A DNA stretch of 64,000 nt from Leguminivora glycinivorella (GCF_023078275.1 NC_062971.1:13330001-13394000); one strand, 5' to 3'. Shown: positions 21,864 to 33,480, counted from the stretch's first letter. Translations and numbers: made by a program. Notes: generated from the sequence alone by a model not told the origin.

Positions 21864-23236
21864 GTGTCTTTCGAGTTACAAGATTTACACTCAGGATAAC
21901 GTACACCTTTCTGGCCGCATTTAAAACAGATTGGGAAGTGAGGTTGTTTACACTCTTTTAAGGAATGTGTATCAGTGCGGCACCGAGGACAGTACTTACG
22001 CGAGCCATAAGTGGCGCTTACTTTAGTTGAACTGCTCGGTGAAGCTTGTACAGCATTAGTAGTATTAGGTTTTTCATCTGTAGGTTTAGGTTTGTTGTAG
22101 TTATAAGAGCCGGAGTAGTTAGGATATTTATTTTGATTGTAATAATTTTTCTGTCTTTCATTTGTATTTGTACTTTGATAGTTTTTATTTGTATAGTAAT
22201 TATTATTTTTATGATGTTTAGTGTAGGCAAAATCTGGGGCTAGGGTTTCAGAAGTCACTCTGGGTGGTTCGTGAAACAAGGACAAGCGTGATTGAATGTC
22301 CTCATAGTTTGAGCAAAGGTTTTTAAGAGTCTTCAGGTCCTTGATTTCGGGCGAAGCAGCCAGAGTGCTTGCATAGCATGGCCGGATGTTGTGTAGAATA
22401 ATTTCGAGCTTTTCGTCCTCAGACAACGGCTTAACCAAGCGCGCGAACATGCCATGCATAATAGACAAGTAAATAGATATATTTTCCTGCTCCCCTTGCG
22501 TGCGAGATTTTATCTCATTAGTAAGGCGATAATCGTAATCTCTTGGGCTGAAGTCTTTTTTTAATAGAACCACGACATCGTCCCAACTTTGGAAAGCCTC
22601 TTTATTACATCGGAACCAATGTAACGCGTCCTCCGTAAAAATCTCGTACGCAAATTTCAAAATACGCTCCTTTGATATGTTCCTAGCCTCCACGAACTCC
22701 TCAACTCTTTGAATGAAAGAAAACACGCAGGCCTTGCCCGAGTATTTTAGCTTTGCTAAGTCGGAGGTTAGGTTGCGATCGCAATGAACCACTGTAGCCT
22801 CAGGTTCCAGAACTGAGACTGCGTTTGTATTAGAAGTTGAAGATGCCGGTCTCAGCGTTGTAATTTCTTTATATTGATTGTTAAAGGAAGTGCAATAATT
22901 TTTGTGCTGATCAACTAACGTGGCACCGACGTTCGTGATTCGCCTAAGTCTGTGATATATATGATGTAGTAGGTTTTCAGTTCGTAAGAACAGGGTCTTA
23001 TCAAATTTAGACTTGAGTGAGGTCAACATCGTTTGGGACTTAGCAAGACTGTCCTTAACAGCGTCAAGGTCAACCGCAGGCTCTAAATGGGATTCTAAAA
23101 TGTCCTCAGGAGGTATTCCTAATTTAATTATCTGGCTTCGAAGCTCCTGTACCGAACCAGTTGAACCACCTCTGAGAATCACCTCATATTCAAGTTCAGC
23201 TTTTTGGAGTGACAAATATTTAATAGGATACGCCAT
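21854..23236 (-). CDS. Gag nucleocapsid polyprotein of the Gypsy-type element
   Basis: 460 codons from the ATG at 23,236 (MAYPIKYLSL); an in-frame TTG four codons upstream extends the open frame to 23,248. Gag forms the particle that packages element RNA. The N-terminal half is helical and charged. A central region with FVEARNISKERILKFAYE and DALHWFRCN matches the capsid-like core of Ty3/Gypsy Gag by eye. A basic, N- and Y-rich linker precedes two zinc-knuckle-like motifs near the end: C416-x2-C-x4-H-x4-C (CPRCRTDTHSLKEC) and CFKCGQKGVRYPEC, in which V replaces the usual H, a variant I remember from other arthropod Gypsy elements. It ends at the frameshift site into pol. Confidence 0.92.
   Translation of the reverse strand: MAYPIKYLSLQKAELEYEVILRGGSTGSVQELRSQIIKLGIPPEDILESHLEPAVDLDAVKDSLAKSQTMLTSLKSKFDKTLFLRTENLLHHIYHRLRRITNVGATLVDQHKNYCTSFNNQYKEITTLRPASSTSNTNAVSVLEPEATVVHCDRNLTSDLAKLKYSGKACVFSFIQRVEEFVEARNISKERILKFAYEIFTEDALHWFRCNKEAFQSWDDVVVLLKKDFSPRDYDYRLTNEIKSRTQGEQENISIYLSIMHGMFARLVKPLSEDEKLEIILHNIRPCYASTLAASPEIKDLKTLKNLCSNYEDIQSRLSLFHEPPRVTSETLAPDFAYTKHHKNNNYYTNKNYQSTNTNERQKNYYNQNKYPNYSGSYNYNKPKPTDEKPNTTNAVQASPSSSTKVSATYGSRKYCPRCRTDTHSLKECKQPHFPICFKCGQKGVRYPECKSCNSKDTKN
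21857..21863 (-). promoter_or_regulatory. Programmed -1 frameshift site (A AAA AAC) between gag and pol
   Basis: In the gag frame the last codons are ACA AAA AAC TAA, giving the heptamer A AAA AAC with the right codon phase and the gag stop directly after it. The pol frame is -1 and open through this point. A AAA AAC is one of the best-established slippery sequences for gag-pro or gag-pol shifts. I did not identify the downstream structure that would be expected within about 5-9 bases. Confidence 0.85.
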
Positions 23237-23573
23237 GTTTTGAGACAAGTGTGTGTTTTGATTACAATTGATTAAAAGCAGTTAGGTTTAGTTGCTGAGT
23301 AAGTGGAATGTAGGACTCGATAGACTTTTATAAACGTATTTAGAAGTTTTATAATAGGAAATATGCAATATTATTTTATAAATAACTACAAATGAACGCT
23401 GTAACAATAATAATGTAAATAGTACAACCACGTACCAAGCAACTGCAGAAATCAAACTTAGAAACTAGAAGAAAATTACAGGTGAAAATATTAAAAAGCC
23501 ACCAACACCAAAGAAAACCAAGAGAAGAAAAAGGCCAAGGACTTGCTTCAAACATGCACAGCTCAGAAAATAA

Positions 23574-23588
23574 CCAGTGTGGGCGCCA
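23574..23588 (-). other. Primer binding site, tRNA-Lys-like
   Basis: On the minus strand, one base after the 5' LTR, the sequence TGGCGCCCACACTGG. Its first nine bases are complementary to the 3' end of an insect tRNA-Lys as I recall it (TGGGCGCCA); the rest matches less well. Confidence 0.75.
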
Positions 23589-23589
23589 A

Positions 23590-24914
23590 TGTGACGTTTA
23601 GCGTCGCATAAACTAGGGTAGAATAAAAAAACTAGAGAGAAGAAAAAAACTCCGATAGAAAAATTTTACAAACTATATTTTAAATGAAAAAAACCTATCT
23701 AATTATCCAGGATCGTGGGTAGGTATTTCCTGAGCTGGCCGGTTACAATAAACGAAGAAACAAGCCCTTGTTAGGGGTCACTTCCCTGCACTACGCCGCC
23801 GAAGTCGTACTGGGCGTGGCCGTCATCAGAGGCCGTTCCGGACCGCCAGTCTTCCTTCCGGAACCTTCCGGAACGTGTGCAGGCGCGCGCGCATCCAAAT
23901 TGTGGGTCCAGTTAACGACCCCAGACTTGTTCCCTGGAATTCCGGTAAAATGGCCGTTTCAAGAAAAGTCCAATTTCGAACAAGTGACTGCGACATCCGG
24001 AACTTTGGCCAAATTAAAAGTGCTAATGAGATGTAGGCTGGTTTAGTGAACCCCAAAGCGTTAAAAAAGGTAATCAATGATGTGGCAGTCACAAGTTAAA
24101 TCATCATTTTTTTTTAACAAAAAGGAAGTAATTTTTATTTAACTAAAAGTACTTTTGCTAATAAAAAAACTTTTAAAAACATTATTAATGTAGATTAACT
24201 ACAGATTGGTTTCTATTTATATGCATTTAAATTAAAATTAAGCGAAAATTCCACAAGAATGATTAAGATTTTTATAAAGCGGGTAGAACCATATTTCTAG
24301 AAAGATCGAGAAGCTTGTTAATTCCAACATTGTTTCTAAGGAAAACATATTGTTACTAAGCGGATAGAGAAAGATGAACCCAGAAAGAAATAAATGAATA
24401 ATGATTGAATGAAGAAAATGATTCCTTATTAAGACTATGAACTATGGAAGAAACCTTAAATCTAGTTCTACAAAATATTCAAAACACTCACCCTATTTGG
24501 GGAAAAACTGGCACTTAACACATTTAATTGTAGTTAAAATTTAAAATAAATTTGTCACTCCATGTCGTCTGACGTTATGAGAGTTTTAGGTAACTTGACC
24601 TTTCGCTGTCGGAGCCGTGGTAGGGAATGCGAGCGCGAATGCGCCTCATACGTTGACCAGCGCCTATCGCTTATCTGGAGCGGTGACGTAGTCTTTTGTA
24701 TTCGCATCTAGTTTTAACTAATAACAAATGCAATCGTCAATTCTGTTTGTACGTATATTTATTTTACATTGTTTTTTATTTTTTTAAGTTCTTGAATATT
24801 TTATTTAGAAGAATGTATGTAAAAATGTATTATAGTAGTTTATAGTTATATTTTGGTTAATTATTTATTTTTATTTAATAGGATTTTTGTTAGAGATAAC
24901 GATAAACCGTTACA
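23590..24914 (-). repeat. 5' LTR of the Gypsy-type element
   Basis: 1,325 bp, apparently identical to 16,799-18,123, beginning TGTAACGG and ending GTCACA in element orientation. It should contain the promoter (U3), transcription start and R/U5; I did not pick out a certain TATA box or polyadenylation signal. Confidence 0.97.
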
Positions 24915-24918
24915 ATTA

Positions 24919-25393
24919 TATCTAAAAAGGGGTCAAAATTCCCAGTAGTTCAACAAAGTGCCCTATCTCTGAACGATTTGACCCCGATAGATGAACCAGG
25001 ATAAAGTCAGAATAAGGTGCCCAATATATGAACGATGTAACTTCAACAGATGAACAGACGGGGGCAAAAGTAGCATTTGTGGGAAACAGTTTAACTTTGC
25101 GCCTATTGTAAATGCATTAGTATATTAATATAAAATGGTCTTAAAATATTTAAAAACAACATGCGTTAGTTAAAAAATATAGAAATATTCTGAAGATTAA
25201 AGCGTTCATTTTTGCAACCACTACCTAAAACTTGGACGAATTAATTTATTTGGTTCATGTTCTGGACACAACATAAATGAATTGAACGAACTAATTTGAC
25301 GCAAAATTCATTTACTAGAATCCTAAAAGAACGCAACCTAAAAGATGAACCAGAAAATTTTCCTAGTTCACGTTTTGGGTACAGATTCTTTAG
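24919..25393. other. AT-rich DNA with recurring AGATGAAC words
   Basis: TAGATGAACC (about 24,988), CAGATGAACA (about 25,038) and AAGATGAACC (about 25,344) recur here, and TAGATGAACA also occurs at about 16,659, just left of the Gypsy insertion. Removing that insertion brings these together into one stretch. No gene recognised. Confidence 0.45.
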
Positions 25394-25926
25394 TTGAACA
25401 TACCCATGAAATAAAACTATGGAAACGGATTAAATCGCGTATAATGAATTTAAAATACATCCCGACGTTTCAAACTCTTTACAGCGTTCGTGGTCAACGG
25501 GTGACTGAGGATAAATTAAAATGTGCAAAAGCTACCCACTTACAAGAAATATTAACGAACCATGACCACAAATAATATAGACTTCTAAGGCAGGTTCACA
25601 CACTATTAATAAAGCTAGTTATACAATATATATATATATATATATTTTTTTTTTTTGAATATTGTATAGCTAGCTTTATTAATAGTGTGTGAACCTGCCT
25701 TAGCAGTTTATATTATTTGTGGTCATGGTTCGTTAATATTTCTTGTAAGTGGGTAGCTTTTGCACATTTTAATTTATCCTCAGTCACCCGTTGACCACGA
25801 ACGCTGTAAAGAGTTCGAAACGTCGGGATGTATTTTAAATTCATTATACGCGATTTAATCCGTTTCCATAGTTTTATTTCATGAGTAACTATCGCGGTAA
25901 CCGAAGACAATATTTTGAACATACCC
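25394..25926. mobile_element. Inverted duplicate retroelement-like insertion with 12-bp target duplication
   Basis: TTGAACATACCC occurs at 25,394-25,405 and 25,915-25,926, flanking the insertion 25,406-25,914. Inside are two inverted arms of about 215-225 bp (25,406-25,620 and about 25,660-25,884) meeting at a (TA)n plus T-run centre. Both arms encode the same short frame in opposite directions (HEIKLWKRIKSRIMNLKYIP...), which I do not recognise as a named domain. The arm carries GAGTTCGAAACGTCGGG, a block I recall as common in Lepidoptera. Long variable target duplications and inverted partial copies are typical of Penelope-like elements, so I suggest that class with low confidence. Confidence 0.65.
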
Positions 25927-26649
25927 GTTTTCATACAAATTAAAACTTAAATAAATCCTTATTATATAGAAAACGCTCCGTTCATCTTTTGGCTAAGAAA
26001 TCAACGACCAACAAGCAATCGACTTGATGTAACTGTACGGACTACAATTGCGTTAATATATTAAATAAAATTGATTAATTTGAAGTAGCTCCTGAAAATA
26101 TTGCATTAAATTCTTACTGTAGCTTTAGAAGTGACTTCGTCGTCACGTGGTATGTTTTTGCCATCATAATACCTGAAAATTGATATTGATACCTACACGT
26201 GAATATTTACAATCTACGTGCCAAACCATAACCACTGGCAATATTTAGGAATGTTATTTTTAATCTTACGTGAATGTCACTGTACCAAAGAACCTCCCCG
26301 CCACCCGATTGGCGTGAGTTTGGGTTCTTTGGACAAAAGGGCGCTGGTTCTGTCCGGACACCTAAGGAAGATTTTCACCGTTTCGGGGTGCAAAACAAAA
26401 ATGAAGAGAACTTAAAGGAAATATATATATAAATAAGCCCTACACTCACCCGCGCTTCGTGTTGTAGGTCGCCGCGTAATATGGTACGGCTTTTCCGCTC
26501 ACCGTATATTAAACACAAATTTTCTTTAATTTTATCCGCAGTCCACCACCGCCGTGGACGTCAATTTTCTTTCTTCCACTGACATTATTTTTTTCTCTTG
26601 TCATAAAATTTTTAAACTTAGTTCCAAATATAAGTAGCGTCTTTTGCGC
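25927..26649. other. Non-coding DNA
   Basis: No gene recognised; the 65-codon frame at 26,218-26,415 lacks a known domain. Nothing else seen. Confidence 0.4.
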
Positions 26650-26710
26650 ATGCCCCATTCCCCATACGAAATAAATATAATATATTTATTTCGTATGGGG
26701 AATTGGGCAT
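26650..26710. repeat. Near-perfect palindrome, 30-bp arms
   Basis: Arms 26,650-26,679 and 26,681-26,710 around one A, with a single mismatch; arm core CCCCATACGAAATAAATA. Another odd-centred palindrome like those at 5,041 and 44,529. No target duplication noted. Confidence 0.85.
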
Positions 26711-28213
26711 CATATATTATATGATAAAATGATGTGCGAGTGAGACATGACATGTAAACAATTTAGAAACGTTCCGAAACTGGTATTAAAACTAAACAGT
26801 CACATTTTCTAATTCGGTGTATTGCAGTGGAGCATTGTCGCGTTTCCTATAAAATAAAATAATTTGTTTGCATCTCAATAGTCACAATACCTTAATGCTT
26901 CAGAAAATCATAAAAAGATACATACTCTTCCGAATCACATGACATTTGGTCCAATGACGACTCCAATGGTTTGATTTTCAAACTCTCTTCTAATTTTCTG
27001 AAATATGTGTTCATTACCAAATATTGAAATAAATTTTGTTTAATAAAACCTTTTTAATACTGTTAATTATTAAATATACGTTGTATGATGTTAAATTTAA
27101 TTATACCTATAGAAAGGTATAGGTACTTGTTAGTTTTTTATTTTATTTATTTATTTATATCTCCATATTCCAGGACGTTAGAACTATTTCAATCAGATGA
27201 AATTTTGTCTAGATATCTAAACTCTTTGACAAATACTTTAAAAAAACTCATTTGATTAGACGATGTGACAAATAGTAAGTCAAATGATAATATTTACCTT
27301 TTCTTTACCATATTCTTAGCACGTTCAATCATCATAGCCTTTCTTTTTCTGATTTTACCTGGTTTATTCGCCATTTTATGTAGTGTTTTTCTCACGGATG
27401 AGCTTTTTGTGGACTTTGTGTTTAGAAGCAAAAACGACTAACGTCCTACGCTTGTGGCCGGTGACGGCGGAGTGAAGGGGCAGCGATCTCATACAAAAAT
27501 GCTTGCGCGCTAGCTTATTCTATAAGGACGTATGCGGAAAAACGGTTTTTACCGCTTATAGTATAGAAAACAACAATTATTCGATAAATCACAATGATAT
27601 TATTGAAGTGTGTGTTGCGACTAATCTACATGGTAAGTTTAAAGCTTTAAATCCGCCCCATTTGTCTGTACCAACCAAATCTTTGTAAAAAAAGAGTCAT
27701 CTTTGAGCCGAAAATCTCTGCTATGAAAGTTAAATAATCGTGTAACGACGATTACAATAATGTAGTAAATATCCTCAATAGTAAAATTGTCATTCAATAT
27801 TCTAATCGGTTGTGTAATTACTGAGATACATTGGTATATCTGCCGCTAATATATACGCTACCACGTCTTAAGAATCAAGAAGAAAATTCTATTTGGGTGC
27901 GTTCCGTTTCACGCGTTTTGAGATTGCAATGTTACTTAAGGTGCGTTCTGAATAAGTATAATGGAAGAGTCAAAAATACAATTTCTTGTACGATTTCAAG
28001 TGTTTTATGGTAAAATCATGTTACGAAATTGTTTGAATTTAATGTTTTTAGTCGGATACAATTCGATATGAAATTATTTTTACGTTCGCATCACATGATT
28101 TGTTAAGACAATTTAAGCACAGGGAGAAAATTGTCCTGTCTGGGACGTCCCTTTACAAGAAATTATATTTAAAAAAGTAACTAATGACACGTTCGGATTT
28201 TAAATATCCTTTG
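26711..28213. other. AT-rich non-coding DNA
   Basis: Short frames (27,503-27,688 and 27,831-28,013) show no domain or codon bias that I can support. A short segment around 27,290-27,400 could be decayed coding sequence, but nothing is recognisable. Confidence 0.4.
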
Positions 28214-28291
28214 CACTCTTGTGGATAAAATGCGATTTTGCTATCTGTTTTTAAAGAATAAAAAAGTCCTTTCCGAGCTAGTGAGGTGAAA
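28214..28291 (+). repeat. Fragment of dispersed repeat family A (right end)
   Basis: TGTGGATAAAATGCGATTTT and CCTTTCCGAGCTAGTGAGGT match, with differences, the right end of the family-A copies at 14,724-15,049 and 38,525-39,289. Confidence 0.55.
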
Positions 28292-28995
28292 ATATATGTA
28301 TTATTAATTTATAGTTAGGGCTAGGGCTGTAGGGATGGGTAGGGTTGTTTAGGGTGCTAGGGCACTTAAGTTGGATAGGCTACAGTTCTCCCCTTAACTT
28401 CTTGGTAAAATCACTTCCTGATTTTACATTTGATTATATACCGAAGACATTAAGGTGTAAGACGGTGTGGTGATATTGATTGATCACTATCGCACTAAGC
28501 TGTAGCTGGAAGCTGTGTAAAAGCCAATTCAAGGTCATTATACTGTCAGTGCCGTCAGTGCCATCCCCTTAACATCATTGAAATATAAAGGCTTATATCG
28601 CGCCTGTGGGTGCATTAAGTTATAGGAACCGCCCTATAAAACATAGGTACTTTTACACCGATGCGGGCAGTAAACAGGGCAGTAAATCACCGGAATGACC
28701 CGCAATTTGCTGTGTAGGTATTTCTGGATGCACTCAAATAGATCTATATTCATCAGACTCTCAGGAACGCGGTTTAGTACTCTTTGCTCTAAATATAGAT
28801 TGTGCGTGTTGACATACGAAACGTATGTGCGTAAGATGTGTGAGAGGAAAAATGTGCAGTGACTGTTATTGAAAACAGGACTGGACAGTGAGCAAAAGTA
28901 TTCCATATGCGCCTTTCAAAAGGGTGTGATTATCACGCAAAACGTTTAAATTATTCATACATTATAATATTGAGGTAGGTATATATTAAGTACCT
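28292..28995. other. Non-coding DNA
   Basis: Short GGGTAGGG-like stretch at 28,310-28,350; the 90-codon minus-strand frame at 28,634-28,906 has no domain. Nothing else recognised. Confidence 0.4.
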
Positions 28996-29175
28996 ACTAG
29001 CTTTTGCCCGCGGCTTCGCTCACGTTAGAAAGAGATAAAAGTAGCCTATGTCACTCTCCATCTCTCCAACTATCTCCACTTAAAAAATCACGTCAATTCG
29101 TCGCTCCGTTTTACCGTGAAATACGGACAAAGAAACAGACACACACATTTTCACATTTATAATATCAGTAAGGAT
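28996..29175 (+). mobile_element. RTE-type LINE 3' tail
   Basis: ACTAGCTTTTGCCCGCGGCT to ATAATATCAGTAAGGATT, same family and extent as 7,966-8,149, with scattered differences. 5'-truncated, no coding part. Confidence 0.7.
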
Positions 29176-29549
29176 TTTCTCTATTCGGTTGAATCGAAAC
29201 AATACATTAACAGCATTATCTCTAAAGCGCTCAAAAGCGTACCACGGCATAAATTCATCATTTTAAACATTCTTCTCTTAGAACTTGGTTTTGTGGTGGT
29301 CTTGATTATTAACTTGACCACAAACGTGTATAACAAATTACGCCCAGGAAGCTGAGGTTCCAATAAGTCCGACAAAAGTAAATTAAGAATATAACTGCGC
29401 TACGTCAGGATAATTACTGGAATTATGCAGTTTCAATTAATCTGGTGCATTCAAGGAAGTCATAAACTGATAGAATTGAGTTTCATTATGAGCAAATGTC
29501 CGTCTTGCATATTCTATACACAGACCCATCCATAACATATACACAGACG
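29176..29549. other. Non-coding DNA
   Basis: Overlapping antisense frames at 29,116-29,375 have no domain. Nothing recognised. Confidence 0.4.
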
Positions 29550-29685
29550 TCCAGTCTGGCTCAGTCGGTAGTGACCCTGCCCGCTAAGCCGCGGTCCTGG
29601 GTTCGAATCCAGGTAAGGGCATTTATTTGTGTGATGAGCACAGATATTTGTTCCTATGTCATGGATGTTTTCTATGTATATAAGT
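29550..29685 (+). mobile_element. tRNA-derived SINE
   Basis: An RNA polymerase III split promoter is present: box A TGGCTCAGTCGG (29,557-29,568) and box B GGGTTCGAATCC (29,599-29,610), 42 bases apart start to start. The head resembles a tRNA, followed by the tail ATTTATTTGTGTGATGAGCA. I recall this SINE from Lepidoptera. An inverted relative is at 52,515-52,620. It ends directly at the RTE tail, so one may have landed next to the other. Not a functional tRNA: the acceptor stem does not close. Confidence 0.7.
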
Positions 29686-29767
29686 ACTAGCTTTTGCCCG
29701 CGGCTTCGCTCGCGTTAGAAAGAGACAAAAGTAACCTATGTCACTCTCCATCCTTTCAACTATCTTC
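29686..29767 (+). mobile_element. RTE-type LINE tail, left half, interrupted
   Basis: ACTAGCTTTTGCCCGCGGCT to TCAACTATCTTC. The copy continues at 36,770 (ACCTAAAAAATCACGTCAAT), after the 7-kb LTR element and its CTTC duplication (29,764-29,767 and 36,766-36,769). Joining the halves gives the usual tail order seen at 28,996-29,175. Confidence 0.85.
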
Positions 29768-30065
29768 TGTTGGGGACATTACCGGGTTGATGATGAAAAC
29801 TATTACTTGTACCATCACTTTACTTTATTCGCTTATAACAAACATATTAACAACCAATTTACAATAAATAATTCAAGACTTCTTTACTACAACTCGTCTG
29901 TACTCGAACTGGGCACCGTCACTGTATGTCCGCCATTTTTATAACAATGCAACATGGCGGAAACCAGTGACTAGTATGAGTCAATTGATATTCTTTAATA
30001 CTTTCATCATAAATAACAGTAAGATAAATCAAAATATAAGGCATTAATAAATAATTACTCTTACA
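29768..30065 (-). repeat. LTR (3' in element orientation) of the LARD-like element
   Basis: 298 bp, TGTTGGGGACATTACCGGGT at the plus-strand left end, ATTACTCTTACA at the right. It differs from the other LTR by G instead of A in AACCAGTGACTAG (about 29,969). The plus-strand short frames in it are repeated in the other LTR and are chance. Confidence 0.92.
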
Positions 30066-31070
30066 GCTCGGCCATCCTGTTCGAGGCGAGACCCTTCGCC
30101 AAAGCTTAATGTGAAATAATTCAAAAAAAAGACAATACCAGCCAATACAAGACATTTGAAATAATTCTTAAACAATAGAAATACAAAACATATAACACTT
30201 CATACCGATACCTTTACCACATAATTACGATATGCTGTAAGACTGATATTAGCAAAATATTATTTATTTATGGAAGAGTAATTCTCAATTATAATAAAAC
30301 TATAACTTATGTATACTAAAAATGGATTTTTAAATATTTCTATAAACCTTATCAAGTGTAAAGAAAGAGCATTAATCAGACATAGGCCTGTGAAAAATAA
30401 ATATATGAATAAGATTTACTTCGATACAATTAAATTATTGAGATCCAATTAAATTCATTACATTTAATTAAATTCATTACATCCAATTGAATTCATTACA
30501 TCCAATTAAATTATGATGATTAAATTAATTAGAAGACATTCACAAGTTATAAACATATTTCAGTAAACAATGCAACACTTCACTGCACACTTCACTCGCG
30601 AAACATAAGCAAAAAGAACATATTTACACGATTTTATGATATCACCACCTCATCACATGATTGAACGGAATTCCCGTGCCGCTACGGGGCAATAGCATCA
30701 TGGGCCACCCAAGCTCTGTCAGCCTGCTGCCGCAGCTGCTCATCACGGACGCCGGATATTGCGCCGCCAGACGCAAGCTCGCATACCATGCCAGCATTTA
30801 AGGACTCAGTCGACGATCGAAACAGAGGTATCTTTATATACCTACTATGCAATCAATATCATAAATTATCATAATATAATACGAATAAAATAGAATTATA
30901 TGTCACTTTTTGTAAATAATAATTATAATCTTTAATTCCAATGAGAAAATGTACAATAAATTAAATTATACTTAAACTAGATAAATATTTTTGTAAATTG
31001 TATATAAATATGTGAATGTAAAACCTGACAATGTATAATCAATACTGAATAAAGAATATGAATATGAATA
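30066..31070 (-). other. LARD-like interior, tRNA-Leu-like end and GC-rich patch
   Basis: The first 14 bases next to the LTR, GCTCGGCCATCCTG on the plus strand, are the reverse complement of the 5' region of an insect tRNA-Leu as I recall it (CAGGATGGCCGAGC). A polypurine tract, expected here, is not obvious. The interior is AT-rich with a GC-richer patch at 30,665-30,800 that has no recognisable peptide in six frames. Confidence 0.5.
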
Positions 31071-31210
31071 TACCCTGACCCTCTCTCCTGGGCACTCCTG
31101 GGTCGGAAGTGAATCTACACCCCGACCCTCTCACCTGGGCACTCCTGGGTGGTAAATGAATACCAGACCCTGGCCCTTTCACCTGGACGCTCCTGGGTCC
31201 TTGATCTGAA
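31071..31210. repeat. Three imperfect tandem units of ~48 bp in the LARD-like interior
   Basis: GACCCTCTCTCCTGGGCACT, GACCCTCTCACCTGGGCACT and GGCCCTTTCACCTGGACGCT head three successive units, each continuing CCTGGGT. The unit is much more GC-rich than its surroundings. Confidence 0.7.
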
Positions 31211-33480
31211 ACTTGCAACACTTTCTTTAGAAACATAAAATTTCGACTGTCTTCGAAATTATGGTAAAATTATTATGGTTCGGTAATCAATTTAATAAGT
31301 CACAATGTATTGATAGTCGTTATGATTAAATAAATTATTGTCGTCACTTATTAATATATCGCTATACTGAGTAATTATATTTAAGATTTTTCTGATTTAT
31401 GCAGTATGCACATCTGCAGAATCTTTAAATACTCAAATAACCCGTCATTAATGAAATATCGTGCCTAATTATTTATTTACCATTTTTAACGTATTATACA
31501 TATTATATTAAACAACTATTTAAGCACCATCGCAAATACACGACTATGGTGCACGGTGTAAGTCTTTATTTTTTTTTATTCTGTTATCATTATTACTTTT
31601 TTTAGGTTCTAGTTAAGATTGATGCAATAGTATGTCGAAATAGAAAACTTCTTTATATATTGGGGATATAATTAATGTAAGTTAATTCCAAGTTATTTTA
31701 TTTAGGTTATAGGCCCATATAAGTGGAATTAAATTGATCTGTATTTCTGATTATAGTAAAAATAAGGTTTTGTCAAAGAACTTTTGAGATTCATTTTTGT
31801 CAACAAGTTAATATGATTGTCACATGTTTCTATTGCTATTCGAATTGCTATTTATTATAGCGACAGCCGTTAGATATTATATACACAAGCAATGTGGCTG
31901 CAATGACATAGATAAGGTATATGAATAATCATTATTCGTACTGCTTACAAGCTGTGGGGTTTTCATATAATTATCAAGAGGTCTATTCACATATACATCA
32001 AGTATATTAAAAAAATGGCTTATTGATAATGCCTTCTATGACATCAATGAATTCCTTGAAATGTAATATTTAGCGCGATAATGTATTTAAATTATATAGA
32101 ACACATTTATAAATTTTATAATTTAATTCTTAGAGTAATAAGAATTACTTAGTTATAATGAATGTTTATGTTTCTGACGTGTAATGTATATGTGCAATAT
32201 AAATAAATATGAATATGAATATAACTTTATTTTCCATGAAAGGCTATTGCGAATTTAGACAATGAATATTATGTTGGGTTTCTACATTTTAGTTTTATTC
32301 CTTTTATCTATGAAATGGGTTTATATCGCAGAATATTTGTCTTGCAAAGAGTCATAACAGATACTTGGATAGGTCTCTTCATAACCGATACGAGGTATAT
32401 GTACTTGACTTTTAGTATGTACCAAATATATCACCAACAAATTATGCTAAGTAATAAGTATAAGTTGCGTGTGTTATTCAAATTTATTGTTACTTCTGAT
32501 TCGAGCATAATAATTTAAAACATAATGTTCTTTGTTACTTTATTTTTGAGAATGAGCACCCAAGGTTATATTACACATAAAGAACTAGATACGGGTAGCC
32601 AAAAGAGAAAAATGTAATTACTGTACTACTTAACCAATCAAAAAGTCGCCATAATTGTAATGTTTGACATTGTCGATCATAATATAAATTATTAAAGATT
32701 GAAGTGTACTTTTATATTAATGAAATAAATAAATCAAAACTTATCTAATGCAGCGATATTCGCGGTATAATGTGAATAAAACTAATTAATAACCGCTTTA
32801 TGAAACATCATCGCAATGTAGTTTGAGCGATTTAAGCTTTCTGAAGAAAAACCAAGAACTGCATATATATTATAAGCCATGAGACCAGAATTTATGCATG
32901 CATTATAGCGATGTACTTGTGTTCAATTAATATTATATATAGTTACCCTTTATTTTTTTAATTAAATATTACATGATATCGCCTTGAATAATATCGAATT
33001 TACGAAGATCTTTTTTTCATTGGAAGTCGACAAAATGATCTATCATATCATTAAGGTAATCATTTTTATATAATACGGGCAAGCGAGATTACGTGTCCGT
33101 CTAACAATAGGTTGGTTTTCCGTGTTACTAAAATCACATAACGCATATACTCTCATAATGTCATTGATAAAACAATTTTTTTTTAAGATGCTTTTGTAGG
33201 TATTTATGAACATAGTAAATTTTTTAACTCAAATAATAAAAGCACTCATGAACATGGCATTGCGCCTCAAATTATCTGTAATTGACTAACATTTTATTTA
33301 AGCTTTCCCAACTACATATCCCGATTGTTAACGTAAGGCGTGTAATGAAATATTAGAATATTATTTTTGGTTGATTATTTTGAATCGATTGCTTATATCA
33401 GTATGAATTCTACTACTTATATTATTGTTTAATGTATTATTTATTAAGATTAAAATTAAACGTTAGCACGTTCACCAACG
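31211..33480 (-). other. LARD-like interior, AT-rich and non-coding
   Basis: 2.3 kb with no supportable frame on either strand and no motif of retroelement proteins. Nothing else recognised. Confidence 0.6.

Larger units (their letters stand above)
16795..24918 (-). mobile_element. Complete Ty3/Gypsy-type LTR retrotransposon
   Basis: The element spans 16,799-24,914 and is flanked by the 4-bp duplication ATTA (16,795-16,798 and 24,915-24,918). It has two 1,325-bp LTRs, TGT...ACA at both ends, which look identical throughout. Read on the minus strand the order is 5' LTR, primer site, gag, protease, reverse transcriptase, RNase H, integrase, a ~500-bp non-coding stretch with polypurine tract, 3' LTR. 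Protease-RT-RNase H-integrase order defines Ty3/Gypsy. There is no env-like frame. LTRs over 1.2 kb, a tRNA-Lys-like primer site and a 4-bp duplication are compatible with the Osvaldo/Ulysses group, but that placement is from memory. Identical LTRs imply a very recent insertion. One frame break before integrase is the only apparent coding defect. Confidence 0.97.

Noticed and set aside
29550..29630. Functional tRNA gene
   Set aside because: Box A and box B are good but the acceptor stem does not close and the sequence continues into a SINE tail; an inverted relative at 52,515 confirms a repeat.
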